Origin: Betaproteobacteria bacterium HGW-Betaproteobacteria-6
GTDB taxonomy: Bacteria > Pseudomonadota > Gammaproteobacteria > Burkholderiales > Rhodocyclaceae
Assembly: GCA_002842145.1 (NCBI GenBank)
Contig: PHCF01000038.1
Span: forward strand, 17,304 to 57,754
Reading direction: 5' to 3'
Length of the DNA: 40,451 bases
The first letter of the stretch is position 1. Every line of letters begins with the position of its first letter. The notes below the pieces were generated by a model. The model had not been told where the DNA came from. It saw nothing but the letters and a program-made list of their open reading frames with translations, and made no database searches. Of the stretch, positions 16,876 through 25,589 are shown in pieces. The translations under genes were made by a program, and so were the position numbers.

Positions 16876-16896
16876 ACCGGGAAATCCGGATATCCC
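16876..16896. repeat. Copy of a dispersed GGATTTTCCGG-type motif
   Basis: The reverse complement of this 21-bp segment (GGGATATCCGGATTTCCCGG plus T) closely matches the motifs at 33322-33348 and 33946-33973. It sits between the stop of the nucleotidyltransferase gene and the relic at 16901, i.e. at a point where unrelated segments are joined. It may be a relic of a mobile-element end; no transposase accompanies it. Confidence 0.5.
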
Positions 16897-16900
16897 TTAT

Positions 16901-17020
16901 TTATCGAGCCCAGCTGACTTCCCTGAGAAAAAAGCCTTGGGCGCCCAGAATCAGTTGGGCATCTTTCTTGGTCGGCGGTCGGGTATTGGTCACGCTTCTG
17001 TTCGTTGGGTTTAGGTTGCG
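16901..17020 (-). pseudogene. Frameshifted relic of the 3' end of the 14184-15101 gene
   Basis: On the minus strand this segment encodes NEQKR, then after a one-base shift TRPPTKKDAQL and a Leu-rich helix ending LREVSWAR and a stop at 16901-16903. The intact gene ends NEQKR, TRPPTEEDAQL, LREIAWAR and a stop. Upstream similarity fades within about 15 codons. Only the last 30-40 codons survive, so it is a decayed duplicate. The 17021-17101 stretch beyond it shows nothing. Confidence 0.75.
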
Positions 17021-17101
17021 CGACTTGGGCTACCGTGGATTTGGTGAACATCTTCCAGCTTTGGCGCTGGCTATCTCAAACATGAATGACTTTGCCTGTG
17101 T

Positions 17102-17419
17102 TCAGGCAGCTTTCGCGTTGTCGAGAGACAGATGAGGACTGGCTTCCACAGAGTCTTTGAGACGACCACTGGGGTGAAAGGTCGCGACTCGACGAGCAGA
17201 GATCGGTGTTTCTTCTCCTGTCTTGGGATTGCGCCCTGGCCGAGCGGACTTTTTACGGGTATTGAATACGCCGAAGCCGGCCAGTTTTACCTCTTCATGT
17301 CGTTCCAGGCAGTCCGAGATTTCTTTGAAAAATCCCTCGACCATCTCTTTGGCTTCCCTGTGGTTGAGGCCAACGCCGGTGACGAGTTGTTCAGCGAGAT
17401 CTGCTTTGGTGAGGGCCAT
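17102..17419 (-). CDS. IHF alpha-like / HU-family nucleoid protein
   Basis: The 105-residue protein opens [31 protein letters not shown], the IHF-alpha helical dimer region, and has VKLAGFGVF and [11 protein letters not shown], the beta-arm that intercalates its Pro into DNA. The C-terminus departs from chromosomal IHF-alpha ([25 protein letters not shown]), so I regard it as a divergent paralogue. IHF/HU proteins bend DNA and help site-specific recombination, transposition and transcription. Together with the H-NS-like gene 370 bp away it may manage expression or integration of the element; this is inferred. Confidence 0.85.
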   Translation of the reverse strand: MALTKADLAEQLVTGVGLNHREAKEMVEGFFKEISDCLERHEEVKLAGFGVFNTRKKSARPGRNPKTGEETPISARRVATFHPSGRLKDSVEASPHLSLDNAKAA

Positions 17420-17785
17420 GATTTAACGGCAGGATTAAGGCCAAAGTTGGGAATACTGAAAAATGGTTTACGAGAGGTGTAATCGCAAAATAGCTGAACC
17501 GGACTTGTTTTATCTTGGCCGCATTTCTACCGGAAATTGCTGTCCTGCCCCGCGCCGGCGGTGAGTTTTGGTACCGACCTGGCTGCTCGTTTGGCGGATT
17601 TAAAGGAGCCGCAGGCAATCCGGTGCTCCATGTTGCCATTGAAGCGACCTCGACGACGCCGGCAAGTATGGTAGCGAGCGCCTTGCCGGCGATGGCCTAG
17701 GCAATACTGTCGGCCCCGGCGGCAAGGTCGCTGCGTTCAGTCTTGTTCTGAACTATCCAGTTTTAAGTCAGAAATGAAGGCTGAT
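17420..17785. other. Intergenic region between IHF-like and H-NS-like genes
   Basis: These 366 bases contain no supported gene. A 6-bp hairpin (GTTCAG, 7-base loop, CTGAAC at 17735-17753) lies just past the stop of the H-NS-like gene and may help end its transcript, although no T tract follows. The region should also hold the promoter of the IHF-like gene, which I could not pin down. Confidence 0.4.
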
Positions 17786-18244
17786 TTACGCGGCTGGCGT
17801 CGACTCGGTTGCGGGAGCCGCCACGGTGTCAGGGGCAACTTTTTTCGGAGCTTTCTTCACCGGCACCTTGGCCTTCGAAGGGCTTGCCGTCTTCTGTTTG
17901 CCGGGCGTGGTGCTTTTGGCTGCCGGTGCTTCCGGCTTGTCGATCAGGTAGTCGTCCTTCTTACCCGCTTTGAATGCTTCTGCGATCCACAAGGGCGGCT
18001 TGCCGCGGCCGGTCCAGGTTTTTCCGGAAAGCGGGTCACGATATTTTGCGGCGAGAACTGATCCGGTTTTCAATTTTTTCGCGGGAGCCACCGTCTTGAA
18101 TCCGAGATCCTGGGCGGTCAGTCCGTATTCCTGAATGTGCCCCTGGATTTTCAGAATGACTCCTTTTATTTCTTTCTTCCGGAGTTCCTCGGCTTGCTTT
18201 TCCAACTTGGCAATTTGGGCCTTGATAGACTTGTAGTCACTCAT
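17786..18244 (-). CDS. H-NS-family nucleoid-associated protein
   Basis: 152 residues. The N-terminal third is a coiled-coil oligomerisation region (MSDYKSIKAQIAKLEKQAEELRKKE, listed in two parts by charge pattern), and YRDPLSGKTWTGRGKPPLWI near residues 68-87 is the hallmark DNA-binding core of betaproteobacterial H-NS-like proteins. The last 60 residues are an unusually long Lys/Ala/Pro tail. Such proteins bind AT-rich DNA and silence horizontally acquired genes. A carried copy could temper host silencing or restrain cargo. The ribosome-binding site is only GAGAA-like. Confidence 0.88.
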   Translation of the reverse strand: MSDYKSIKAQIAKLEKQAEELRKKEIKGVILKIQGHIQEYGLTAQDLGFKTVAPAKKLKTGSVLAAKYRDPLSGKTWTGRGKPPLWIAEAFKAGKKDDYLIDKPEAPAAKSTTPGKQKTASPSKAKVPVKKAPKKVAPDTVAAPATESTPAA

Positions 18245-18411
18245 GATTTTCTCGTGGCGTTGAAGAATCGTTCATCCTACCCGAATTACATTTACAGGGG
18301 GCATTGCGGTCGGCGATGTGCATAACGTTTAAACGATGACTCCTGCTGGGTACTGAACCAGTTTGGACAAAAGATGCTGATGGCGTCATCCTTGACATCA
18401 TTGCCGACGAC

Positions 18412-18873
18412 TCATGCCGTCGGAGTCCGGATTGCCACCTGATTCAGCAACTCACCGACCGAGAGGCTTTGGCTGTAGGCGCAGGGGATCACCCAGATAC
18501 CTGCTAGCGGCAGTTTCTGTATCGTGATCTCGTCCGGTGCACGGAAAGCCTGGTTGAGTAACTGCTTGTGAACGTAGTGGTCCCCGTATTGACCGCCACA
18601 CTCGCAAACCGTCATGAAGTACGAGTCGCCAGCAGTCATACTGTGACGAATGGCGAAATTCGGATGATGCTTGAGGATTTCACCGAGTAATTCCGCTGGC
18701 AGTTCCTCGACGTAACTTAACAGGAACCCATCTTCTTCCTGTTCCTCATCGGCAGAAAGATTATTGGTGGCCAAGGCGGCGACCATGTTCTCCTTGCCGC
18801 AGAGGTTGCATGGCTGCATGGCGCTGATGAGGAAGAGGGGGGCGCTGACTGAGATTCCGTCGCCCAGCGACAT
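18412..18873 (-). CDS. Hypothetical protein with CxxC and CxC, possible zinc protein
   Basis: I do not recognise this 153-residue protein. CNLC at 22-25 and CEC at 89-91 could form a four-Cys zinc site. Between them lies an acidic stretch (SADEEQEEDG) and ELPAELLGEILKHHP. The frame stays open upstream of ATG 18873 for at least another 20 codons (including KSDWLSS), so the true start may be an alternative codon farther upstream. It is the last of four minus-strand genes beginning with the CoiA-like gene, 150 bp after the PIN-like gene, so operon membership is possible but less certain than for the other three. Confidence 0.55.
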   Translation of the reverse strand: MSLGDGISVSAPLFLISAMQPCNLCGKENMVAALATNNLSADEEQEEDGFLLSYVEELPAELLGEILKHHPNFAIRHSMTAGDSYFMTVCECGGQYGDHYVHKQLLNQAFRAPDEITIQKLPLAGIWVIPCAYSQSLSVGELLNQVAIRTPTA

Positions 18874-19023
18874 CGATGAGAGCCAGTCCGATTTTGTTAC
18901 TTTATTAAGGCAGGGCGAGGAGCGCGCTGAGGTGACAGGGGTTTGCGAATATGCCGTTGCAATTGAAGTTCTTCGGCGTTGGTCTGCAATCCGACAGGGC
19001 GCAGGCTCCTGGAATTAGTGACC

Positions 19024-19692
19024 TTAAGAGGCAGGAATACTCCAGCGGGCCTCTGCCCAGTTTCGGCAGTAGCCCAGCCTTGCGGCATCGAATTCCACCT
19101 GGAGAGAATCGATGAGGCGCCGCCCATGGCAATAATCAGCGGTATTTGAGCTGATGAGGATGACTGATGGATTGCCGGATCCACTGTTTTCATTGGACAA
19201 CCGCAGGGCAAATTCGGTGATCAGGCAATCCCCCAGGCTGGACTTTCCCCGTTTGGCCGGTGCATGGCCCCGCATGGATCGGTGGGCTGCCAGTGTAAGG
19301 TCCTTGTCAATGGTTGCCATTTGCTTGGCCTGGCCGAGGATTTCCGAAGCGAGCTCACGGCAGCGGTTGATCAACTGCATTGCGCCATCGCTCCGGGGAT
19401 GCTCCTCCCGCGACAACAGCAGAGCAAGGGTTGCATTCGCATGTGCGTGGGTCGAGAAAATTCGTTCCAACTCCTGTGTCGCATCCTGGACGACCGTGGC
19501 AAGGTTCTGCTCGAATTCTTCGCGAACGACTGGCGGGACAATCAGTTGCACTGCGCCAGTGGCGCAGCGGACCAGGCGAAGGATTTCCAGAACGGCTAGC
19601 GCGTTGTCCTGTGAGAATTCTCGTCTTACCGGTGCGCGGACGATGTCGAGCAGAACACAGGTGTCAGGAATGAGAATGAGCGATTTACGCAT
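19024..19692 (-). CDS. PIN-domain-like ribonuclease candidate
   Basis: From ATG 19692 (222 residues) the protein begins MRKSLILIPDTCVLLDIVRA, a PIN-like first strand with D10 at the metal site. EEFEQNL supplies a conserved Glu, SSLGDCLITEFAL a third acid, and LISSNTADYCH the final strand. PIN domains are Mg-dependent RNases. At over 200 residues it is larger than VapC toxins and closer to PIN proteins found with defence or RNA-processing partners. The upstream frame extension was rejected because it overlaps the preceding gene and looks non-protein-like. It follows that gene by 25 bp, so the two are co-transcribed. Confidence 0.7.
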   Translation of the reverse strand: MRKSLILIPDTCVLLDIVRAPVRREFSQDNALAVLEILRLVRCATGAVQLIVPPVVREEFEQNLATVVQDATQELERIFSTHAHANATLALLLSREEHPRSDGAMQLINRCRELASEILGQAKQMATIDKDLTLAAHRSMRGHAPAKRGKSSLGDCLITEFALRLSNENSGSGNPSVILISSNTADYCHGRRLIDSLQVEFDAARLGYCRNWAEARWSIPAS

Positions 19693-19717
19693 CGATTCTG
19701 CACTGTTCAGCAAGTCA

Positions 19718-20392
19718 CTACCGCTGGTGTTCGGCGAACTTGAGAAGCGCCTGGGCAAACTCGTACTCGATGGCAAGGTCCGATGCACGGTCCGGTGACC
19801 ATCCTTCGATCTCGATTAGCCAGCGCTGGAGGATATCCGTGTCCAGGGTGCAGCCGTCCTGATGGCATTGCATGAGGAAAGAAAACCAGCGCTGCTGGTC
19901 CATGGGGTGCGACGATCCCGTCGCATGATTTGCCAGTTGGCTGAAACGCTGCAAGGCGGTTCTCGCAGCTTCGCTCATCCAGGCGGTTATGGCTTTCTCG
20001 TCGCTGCCAAGCTCACAGGATAGTCCAAGGGAATTCGTTGCCTGGCGTATGGCCTGTTCTGTCAATTCGACGAGGAGGGCGTTGTATTCCGCGATGGACA
20101 GCTGATGTTTCTCCAGTGGGACAATGTTGAGGACGCTGACCGTTTCTCCCACGGTCAGCATGGCTACGCCTGCTGCTGGCAGATCATCTGTGGTACTGCG
20201 TTCAAAAACCAGAAGTGGTCCGGCATCACCGAACATCGACGCGTTCTCGATTTCCTTGGCACGGTCCCTCTTCCATTGGGAAGGTAGCTGCTTCTGGATG
20301 GCGTCGCCCAGCGAGGCGATGTTATCGATCGTTCCCCGAATGGTCAGATCCCGAAATACGGTTAGCGAGTTCTTGTCCTTGCTCATGTGCAT
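19718..20392 (-). CDS. Hypothetical protein between CoiA-like and PIN-like genes
   Basis: No family is recognised for this 224-residue protein. The first part looks like a mixed alpha/beta domain (LTVFRDLTIRGTIDNIASLGDAI, read as two short elements), with VAMLTVGETVSVLNIVPL as a strand pair. The second half is helical and acidic, ending ASDLAIEYEFAQALLKFAEHQR. The start may be MHMSK or the inner Met two codons on. Spacing of 60 bp from the CoiA-like gene and 25 bp to the PIN-like gene indicates one operon. A partner or antitoxin role for the PIN protein is possible but unproven. Confidence 0.6.
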   Translation of the reverse strand: MHMSKDKNSLTVFRDLTIRGTIDNIASLGDAIQKQLPSQWKRDRAKEIENASMFGDAGPLLVFERSTTDDLPAAGVAMLTVGETVSVLNIVPLEKHQLSIAEYNALLVELTEQAIRQATNSLGLSCELGSDEKAITAWMSEAARTALQRFSQLANHATGSSHPMDQQRWFSFLMQCHQDGCTLDTDILQRWLIEIEGWSPDRASDLAIEYEFAQALLKFAEHQR

Positions 20393-20452
20393 TGGGTCCT
20401 TACAGATATTCGTAATTGTCTCTTGGCCACGGTCTCGACACTTGGCCGATTT

Positions 20453-22480
20453 TCAGTAATGGTGGCTGGTGCCGACTACGATCGGCGATGGGGATTGATG
20501 CTCCTCTGACGTTGGCGCCAAGCGTCCGTAGCCTTTCTTGATTCGTTCCGCCATCTCCGGAAAAAGTACGCTCAATACCGCGTCGTAGGTGGATGGCCGC
20601 AGATAAGCCTGGTCATTCGCGGCGACCTTCGAAATCAGGGTGTCACGCCAATCCTCATATTTGCGAGCTTGGCTTGCCGTGAAGTTCGCTTCGAGAGCGT
20701 AGGCCTTGACCGCAATGGCATAGAGCGTGTCCCAGCGCTTGTTGTCATTTCCGCTTTGCATGATGGCATCCAGTACCTGATACCCCGAACGCACATCGTA
20801 GCCGACGCCCATGTTTCGCTGGATGGACAGTAGCCGGGCAACCAGTCCGCTTTCATCAAGCATGACGGGGTCAGCAGCTCCCGGCATACCGTGTGCCGCC
20901 ATCGCTTCGGCTGCCTCGGTCAACTGCTTCCAGGCATCGCATTCGGTCCCAAGGAGTCTGGGTTTCGGACTGTGGCCCTGATGTTGACGTTGAGTCCGCC
21001 GGATGAGGACATTCGCATCGTGGAAGGCGGTAATGGCTTCGCGGTAGCGTTGCACCCAGTACGCAACCGGTTTGGCCAGCCACCTGGGCCGTCTCAGTTC
21101 GATGAGCCGCTCGTGGTAGCCGAGCGTTACCGGATGCTTGTCGAGTTCAGCGTCGAGCGTCCTCGCCTTGATCGGAAATATGGGGTGATGCACCCATCGT
21201 TTTCCGATTGTCTGGTTGACGACCAAGTCACGCAAGTCGTTCTGGGTGATACGGCCGCCGAGCCGACTCAGGTCGATTTCCAGCGTAGGCAGGTTGATGT
21301 CGATGATGCGCCGGAGCTTTTCGTCATCGATGCCATGGGTGACAGTGACCTCCACGAGCAAGGTCAGTGGCCAGCCGAGGCTATAGATATCCTCGACCTC
21401 TTCTTCGAAATCGCCGCTAATCCATGTGCCTGTAACACCTTCGGTGTAAATCTGACGCCCGCCAAGATGACCTACCACGTCGGGTACGATGCGCCCAAGG
21501 CGCCTTTCCAACTGGACATCATCAAGCTCCAGGGTTCGCGGTGCGGTGAGCCATACCATTCGGAGGCTGTCGGACTCCCAGTCACCGCTGAATTCCTCAG
21601 GTGGCTCTCGCGTTACCGTAACTTCGAGGCTCGGCGTTGCGATCCGCTGCTCGCTTGCAAGAATGCGCTTGACCTCTCGGTGAAGCAGCGTTTCGCGCCG
21701 CAGTTGCTGCACGGTTTCTGGGGCGATATCGGACATGAGGTGTACACGAAAATCAGCCTCGTCGTCTGCGCTCCAGTTGTCCAGTGCCGCGCAAGCGGCC
21801 TGCGAAGCTTCGGTATCCCCCTTGGCTGCCAACGCATGATCGTCCCAGTGGGCGCACCAGCGGATGTCGGGGAGTATCCGCAATCGCGACCTAATCTCCT
21901 TGGGGCTGAGCATGGCAAGCGAAGGGTCGGACAGCGAGATTGTTACGATAGCTTGGCCATCGGATGCGCCGGAGGACTCCAGTTGACCAGAGAGATCAAC
22001 GAGGAGCGTCCGCCCATCGTCCAAGGTCAGCTCAGCCGTGGCGCGGTCCAGCAATCGCGTGTGTCTGATTGCTCTGCGTTCAGCCGGTTGTTCCACCCAG
22101 ACTTCATAGCTATGGCCGCTGAAGCCGATTGCAGTCCGCGACAGAGTGCGTCGCGGCAGGTCGATGTAACCATTGTCGGCAAGGAGGCTTGTCGCGGCCA
22201 AGCGTGCGGCGACAAGCGCACAACTGTCCTTTTGAGAGCCCGCCGGATGACGAAAGTGGGCGGTGGGATGAGCATGGAGTGGCTGACCGGCCATGACGGC
22301 TGTCAAAGGAAGCTGGCAAGCTGGGCAAACGCATGAGCAATGGCGGCCAACGACCTCGCTGTCGTGGATATAGCGCGGCTCGCCGGTCACCGCGTCGTGT
22401 GCCCATTTCAGCGGCACTGATGACGCTCCCGATGGTTCCCTTTCAAGCGGTGTATTGCTGACAACTTGCCATGTGCCCAC
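20453..22480 (-). CDS. CoiA-like protein with Cys cluster and PD-(D/E)xK nuclease-like core
   Basis: 675 residues. Residues 48-55 read CSCVCPAC and 75-78 HFRH, the Cys/His knuckle and HFRH signature of competence CoiA-like proteins. LLHREVKRIL (265-274), IVPDVVGHL (331-339) and LLVEVTVTHGIDDEKL (374-389) follow the order helix, PD, E-x-x, THxxDxxK seen in the CoiA restriction-endonuclease-like fold, with D334, E377 and K388 the likely active-site residues. The last 270 residues are helical and unfamiliar. CoiA promotes DNA uptake recombination in Gram-positives, but isolated homologues of this size in islands are more likely DNA nucleases. It heads an operon with an unknown gene and a PIN-like RNase. 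Confidence 0.7.
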   Translation of the reverse strand: MGTWQVVSNTPLEREPSGASSVPLKWAHDAVTGEPRYIHDSEVVGRHCSCVCPACQLPLTAVMAGQPLHAHPTAHFRHPAGSQKDSCALVAARLAATSLLADNGYIDLPRRTLSRTAIGFSGHSYEVWVEQPAERRAIRHTRLLDRATAELTLDDGRTLLVDLSGQLESSGASDGQAIVTISLSDPSLAMLSPKEIRSRLRILPDIRWCAHWDDHALAAKGDTEASQAACAALDNWSADDEADFRVHLMSDIAPETVQQLRRETLLHREVKRILASEQRIATPSLEVTVTREPPEEFSGDWESDSLRMVWLTAPRTLELDDVQLERRLGRIVPDVVGHLGGRQIYTEGVTGTWISGDFEEEVEDIYSLGWPLTLLVEVTVTHGIDDEKLRRIIDINLPTLEIDLSRLGGRITQNDLRDLVVNQTIGKRWVHHPIFPIKARTLDAELDKHPVTLGYHERLIELRRPRWLAKPVAYWVQRYREAITAFHDANVLIRRTQRQHQGHSPKPRLLGTECDAWKQLTEAAEAMAAHGMPGAADPVMLDESGLVARLLSIQRNMGVGYDVRSGYQVLDAIMQSGNDNKRWDTLYAIAVKAYALEANFTASQARKYEDWRDTLISKVAANDQAYLRPSTYDAVLSVLFPEMAERIKKGYGRLAPTSEEHQSPSPIVVGTSHHY

Positions 22481-22579
22481 CAGGCTCTCCTACGTCACTT
22501 GATCACTCTGCTAGCAAGCCGAGCTTTCGGTATTCAGTTTAATCCCTTATGCCACGCATAACCTGCCTGTGGGTGGAGG

Positions 22580-23449
22580 TCACCGTTGCAGAAAACCCTC
22601 AAGCAGTCCAGCAACGATCTCTGGCTGGTCGTGATGCACGTTGTGTCCGGCGTCTGCAACCGTGTGAATCTGAACATTGGAGAAACTGCCAATACGCCGC
22701 TGAAATTCATCCGGTTCCTGACCGAACCGCGTGTTAACGAATCCCTTTTCAGCTATCACCATCAGTACGGGCGCTGTCACCCGGCGCCAGGCCGCCATGG
22801 CATCTTCCACCCGATAAAGTGCGGGCGATGCCACCTTGTGCCACGGATCGCAAGCCATTTCGACGGAGCCGTCGGCGGTCACCCGACTGACTGCACGGGA
22901 CAGGAATTCTGCCTGCTCGACGGTCAGCCGAGGATTCGCAAAACGCAGACGGCGAGCCAGTGCACCATGATCCGGATAGACCCGGAGTCGCGGTTGCTCG
23001 GCGATTTCGTCCAGCCATTTTCCGATCTGGGCGGGCGCATCGATGGCAGGGTCTGGCTTGAGTCCAAGAAAATCGAGCATGGCCAGCCGGGCAACGCGTT
23101 GCGGGCGGAGACCAGCGAAAGTTGCCGCAATGTTCGCGCCCATGCTGTGACCAACCAACTGGGCCGGCTCATCCGGCGAGTAATGTTGAAGCAGGGCGTC
23201 GAGATCGGCGTAGTAGTCTGGAAACCAGTAGGGGCCCCCCAGCCATTCGCTGTCACCATAGCCGCGCCAGTCCGGTGCGATGATATGCCAAGCGTTCTGG
23301 AAGGCATCGACGACAAACTGGAAGGTGGCTGACGAATCCATCCAGCCGTGAAGCAGGAAAAGTTTCGGAGCATCGAGCGTCCCCCAGTGGCGGACGTGAT
23401 AGCGCAAGCCGCGGAGTTCGATGAGTTCTGTGGTGCTGGTTAGAAACAT
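22580..23449 (-). CDS. Alpha/beta-fold hydrolase
   Basis: 289 residues with a complete alpha/beta hydrolase triad layout: LLHGWMDSS (oxyanion region near 33-40), nucleophile elbow GHSMG with S102, LMVIAEKGFVN containing the likely acidic position, and ADAGHNVHHD with the catalytic His near the end. DWRGYGDSEW after strand 4 is typical of the family. It is a cytosolic esterase/lipase-type enzyme with no signal peptide; the substrate is unknown. It sits on the same strand as the CoiA-like operon, 99 bp upstream, but that gap and its ordinary metabolic character suggest it is separate. Confidence 0.85.
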   Translation of the reverse strand: MFLTSTTELIELRGLRYHVRHWGTLDAPKLFLLHGWMDSSATFQFVVDAFQNAWHIIAPDWRGYGDSEWLGGPYWFPDYYADLDALLQHYSPDEPAQLVGHSMGANIAATFAGLRPQRVARLAMLDFLGLKPDPAIDAPAQIGKWLDEIAEQPRLRVYPDHGALARRLRFANPRLTVEQAEFLSRAVSRVTADGSVEMACDPWHKVASPALYRVEDAMAAWRRVTAPVLMVIAEKGFVNTRFGQEPDEFQRRIGSFSNVQIHTVADAGHNVHHDQPEIVAGLLEGFLQR

Positions 23450-23561
23450 GTCAATTACATAATATCTGTAAGCTGGTGCCCGAGTATGGCCCCAAGGAAT
23501 CAGGACGTAGCCGCCGAATGTAAAATCTGTTCAGCGGAAATACGTTTGGGAAGACTACAAC

Positions 23562-23711
23562 GTGAACAATCATGACAGTGAGTTCGGATTCAAATTTGGG
23601 TCAAGCTGTCTGCAAAAAGCCCTTGCAGTATGGCGCTGGCTGCATCTTCGGCTAAAGCCTGCCTGGTTGTTTTCCCTCTGTAAGCGCCTGAAGGCCAAGG
23701 GTGTATCGTAA
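23562..23711 (+). CDS. Possible small basic protein (uncertain)
   Basis: The gap 23450-23868 holds a 49-codon frame from GTG 23562 to TAA 23709-23711. The product is basic and amphipathic (ALAVWRWLHLRLKPAWLFSL followed by CKRLKAKG). The ribosome-binding site is poor (GGGAAGAC), and I know no family. It may be a relic of a longer gene or a chance frame. The rest of the gap shows nothing convincing. Confidence 0.25.
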   Translation: MNNHDSEFGFKFGSSCLQKALAVWRWLHLRLKPAWLFSLCKRLKAKGVS

Positions 23712-23868
23712 TAGATTGGGCGATATAGAGATGGCACGTAAAAGCACTTCAGCTGCGACGGCTTTTTCTCGTTCCTCGTAACAGAAAATGCTACAGAAAT
23801 ATGAATATGGCAATTGCAGCGGTTTTTGCCTATGCTGACTAAACTTAGCTTATTCATCGGGGGTAGCG

Positions 23869-25581
23869 ATGGACGACTTTAGCGTAGCAGAGACCGCACA
23901 AGGTTTCAGAGTAAAGCTCTGGCGCGGCGAGCGTATGTGCCTTCTCGGCATGGATGTAGATCAACCGGAAGCCGATCTGGTGGGTTTCTCGATCGAGGTG
24001 ATGGAACCGGGGGGGCGGAACTTCGTCCCCCTCAACAACCGCCTCAATTTTTCCTATGACCAGCCAGCTGGTACGGCGGTTACCGGTGGGCGCCTGTTTT
24101 CCTCCCTGGAGGCACCATTCCAGAAGTTTCGCTGGATTCATTTTCCGTGGGATGTGAAAAACGGTATCTACCGCTATCGCGTCACTAAGATGCACATGCC
24201 GCAGGATGGCAAGCTCGTCCAGGGGCGTCAGATTGAGCTGGGACTATCCTTGGACCCGGTGACCTACGATGGCTTCCTTGACGTTGGATTTACTCGAAAT
24301 TTCGCCTCCTCCCAGGCCTTTTCCGAAAAATTCGGCGACCGGCCAAAGCTCATTCCGGACAAGGCCAGAGACGGACTAGAGTTCAAAAAGATGAATGGCA
24401 GTGTCTACGAGTGGCTTGGCTTCGAGGCACTCCAACTCCTTGAGAGCCTTCTTGATACAGCCGTCGCCGACCCTGCCTGCGAGGTCGATGTTTTGGCCTA
24501 CGACCTCAATGAGCCGGATATTGTTGGGCGGCTCGAGCAGCTTGGGGGGCGCCTACGTGTCGTCGTCGACGACTCGGATGCGCATGGAAAGGCCGAGAGC
24601 GCCGAGAGCAAGGCTGTAGAGCGCTTGGTAGCATCGGCGGGCGCGGCACAGGTGAAGCGCACACACTTCGGGGGGCTGCAGCACCATAAAGTCATCATCG
24701 TAAAGCGTGCCGGAATACCTGAGCAGGTTCTCTTCGGTTCCACCAACTTTAGTTTCCGTGGGTTGTACATTCAGGCCAACAACTTGATCGTCCTGCGGGC
24801 GGCAGAGGCCGCGGCGCTCTTCGCACAGATCTTCGAAGAGGCTTTCAGCGATCCCGAGCACTTCGCCGCCAGTCCTCTGGCTCAGCGCTGGCATCTGGTC
24901 AAGATGGACGGCAAGCCTGCGCTCCAGTTCTGCTTTTCTCCCCACCGAGACAGCGCACTATCCCTGAACCCGGTCGGCGCTGCTATCGACCAAGCCTCGT
25001 CGTCGGTGCTGTATTCGGTCGCCTTTCTCAACCAGATCAATTCGGGGCCCACTCGGGAGGCGCTGGACCGGCTGATCGGCCGGCCTGTTTTCAGCTACGG
25101 GGTGGTAAACAACGACGCGGGGCTCGCTGTGCATAAGCCCGATGGTTCGGTTGGGGTGGTGGACTTTGCCTACCTTGCCGGAAAGGCACCGGAGCCGTTC
25201 CGGCGGGAATGGTCGGGCGGTCAGGGCATCAATATCCACCACAAGTTCGTGGTCACGGATTTCGGCCTGCACAGTGCCAAGGTGTTTACCGGATCTTCGA
25301 ATCTGGCACCGAGCGGCGAGCGCGGCAATGGCGACAACCTGATGATGATAGAGGACTGCAAAGTCGCCACCGCCTATGCCATCGAGGCGCTGCGAATGTT
25401 CGACCACCTGCATTTCCGCATGCTGATGAAGGAGGCGTTTGCCCCCGCGGTTCCGCCCCAGGTGCCCAAGTCGCTTACCCTCAAGAAACCGGCCGCCATC
25501 AGCGGGGAGCCTGCCTGGTTTGAAAGTTCTTACGTCTCAGGCTCCCAGAAGGAAAAAGATCGCCGGTTGTTCTCCTCGTAG
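23869..25581 (+). CDS. Phospholipase D-superfamily protein with two HxK motifs
   Basis: 570 residues from ATG 23869. QHHKVIIVKR (271-280) with LFGSTNFS (288-295), and IHHKFVVTDF (456-465) with VFTGSSNLAPSGERGNGDN (472-490), are the two HxK(x4)D half-sites of the PLD fold. In the first half the distal Asp is replaced (VKRAG), while the second half is complete through D464. Residues 1-140 are a beta-rich N-terminal domain. PLD-family enzymes act as phosphodiesterases on lipids or nucleic acids; soluble members in genomic islands are often nucleases. No signal peptide is seen. It converges with the small gene at 25590 across an 8-bp gap. Confidence 0.8.
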   Translation: MDDFSVAETAQGFRVKLWRGERMCLLGMDVDQPEADLVGFSIEVMEPGGRNFVPLNNRLNFSYDQPAGTAVTGGRLFSSLEAPFQKFRWIHFPWDVKNGIYRYRVTKMHMPQDGKLVQGRQIELGLSLDPVTYDGFLDVGFTRNFASSQAFSEKFGDRPKLIPDKARDGLEFKKMNGSVYEWLGFEALQLLESLLDTAVADPACEVDVLAYDLNEPDIVGRLEQLGGRLRVVVDDSDAHGKAESAESKAVERLVASAGAAQVKRTHFGGLQHHKVIIVKRAGIPEQVLFGSTNFSFRGLYIQANNLIVLRAAEAAALFAQIFEEAFSDPEHFAASPLAQRWHLVKMDGKPALQFCFSPHRDSALSLNPVGAAIDQASSSVLYSVAFLNQINSGPTREALDRLIGRPVFSYGVVNNDAGLAVHKPDGSVGVVDFAYLAGKAPEPFRREWSGGQGINIHHKFVVTDFGLHSAKVFTGSSNLAPSGERGNGDNLMMIEDCKVATAYAIEALRMFDHLHFRMLMKEAFAPAVPPQVPKSLTLKKPAAISGEPAWFESSYVSGSQKEKDRRLFSS

Positions 25582-25589
25582 GCTTCGGT

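Noticed and set aside
20891-22336. 481-codon plus-strand frame inside the CoiA-like gene
   Set aside because: It is antisense to a gene with clear Cys/His and nuclease-like motifs and has no recognisable domain of its own.
22586-23332. 248-codon plus-strand frame
   Set aside because: It is antisense to the alpha/beta hydrolase, whose triad motifs support the minus strand.
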